64,000 nt of DNA from Acetivibrio cellulolyticus CD2. GTDB lineage: Bacteria > Bacillota > Clostridia > Acetivibrionales > Acetivibrionaceae. Made by a program: the position numbers and the translations under genes. This document shows, piece by piece, positions 63,976 to 64,000 of the stretch. How positions within the stretch are numbered: the stretch's first letter is position 1; every line of letters starts with the position of its first letter. The stretch spans positions 816,017 to 880,016 of the forward strand of contig NZ_JH556657.1 in the NCBI RefSeq assembly GCF_000179595.2, in the 5' to 3' direction. The notes under the pieces are model-generated. The model ran no database searches. It saw only the letters and a list, made by a program, of their open reading frames with translations, and was not told the DNA's origin.

Positions 63976-64000
63976 AGGCATGAGAAACAAATTAAAAGCA

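Noticed and set aside
1-64000. CRISPR arrays, tRNA or rRNA genes, intact transposases
   Set aside because: No regularly spaced repeats, cloverleaf-like or rRNA-like stretches, or DDE/serine recombinase proteins were recognised on reading.

Overview
This is a low-GC Firmicutes (Clostridia) chromosome segment. The dockerin domains, TP-rich linkers, HAF repeats, T-box leaders and strong AGGAGG-type ribosome binding sites point to an anaerobic cellulosome-producing clostridium such as Pseudobacteroides/Acetivibrio or Ruminiclostridium. The genus is inference, not read directly.

Left part (1-6.4 kb): a tiny Cys/Gly-rich membrane peptide, an exported alpha/beta hydrolase, a DUF4474 membrane protein, a secreted beta-lactamase-fold serine hydrolase with a copper-amine-oxidase-like N-terminal domain, and serC behind a T-box leader with a probable serine (UCC) specifier. 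At 6.5-17.4 kb, on the minus strand, lies a complete, tightly overlapping phosphonate uptake and C-P lyase operon: phnD-C-E-E-G-H-I-J-K-M-L, a PHP phosphoesterase, a hexapeptide acyltransferase and phnO. An 11-bp-period Pho-box-like array sits upstream of phnD. Phosphonate is imported by PhnCDE, activated by PhnGHI(L), trimmed by PhnM and cleaved by the radical enzyme PhnJ. The cyclic phosphate product is probably handled by the PHP protein.

Middle (17.5-37.5 kb): lipoproteins, an ASCH/PUA-like protein, a Met-type T-box that now controls only a truncated methionyl-tRNA synthetase, and a tandem triplication of giant (about 1,670 aa) secreted proteins. Each giant protein combines N-terminal repeats, a cysteine-free redoxin-like domain, a dockerin, an Ig-like domain, a caspase/gingipain-like (clan CD) peptidase domain and C-terminal HAF repeats. 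Each has a near-consensus promoter (TTGACA-17-TATAAT).

The most interesting stretch is 37.6-45.8 kb: a two-component system, then a compact operon of metacaspase, a LuxI/FeeM-like N-acyltransferase with an extra N-terminal domain, and a membrane-anchored TIR/DUF4062-like protein. Transcribed divergently is a 593-aa protein with a lamin-tail domain. This looks like an undescribed signalling or conflict (programmed-death-like) system. A second candidate lies at 60.6-63.9 kb: an unknown protein, a zinc-finger anti-sigma-like protein and a membrane-anchored Lon-type protease with a cohesin-like domain.

The 46-55 kb interval is a gene graveyard and accessory zone: a frameshifted amidase, a collapsed duplicate of the sigma/anti-sigma/yyaL segment, truncated toxin, methyltransferase and SnoaL-like fragments, a MarR/amidohydrolase pair, an XRE/DUF2178-like pair with two clear operators, and an ECF sigma/anti-sigma pair. 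Core genes resume with the DUF255 thioredoxin-domain protein (yyaL-like) and homoserine dehydrogenase. No rRNA, tRNA, CRISPR array or intact transposase was seen.
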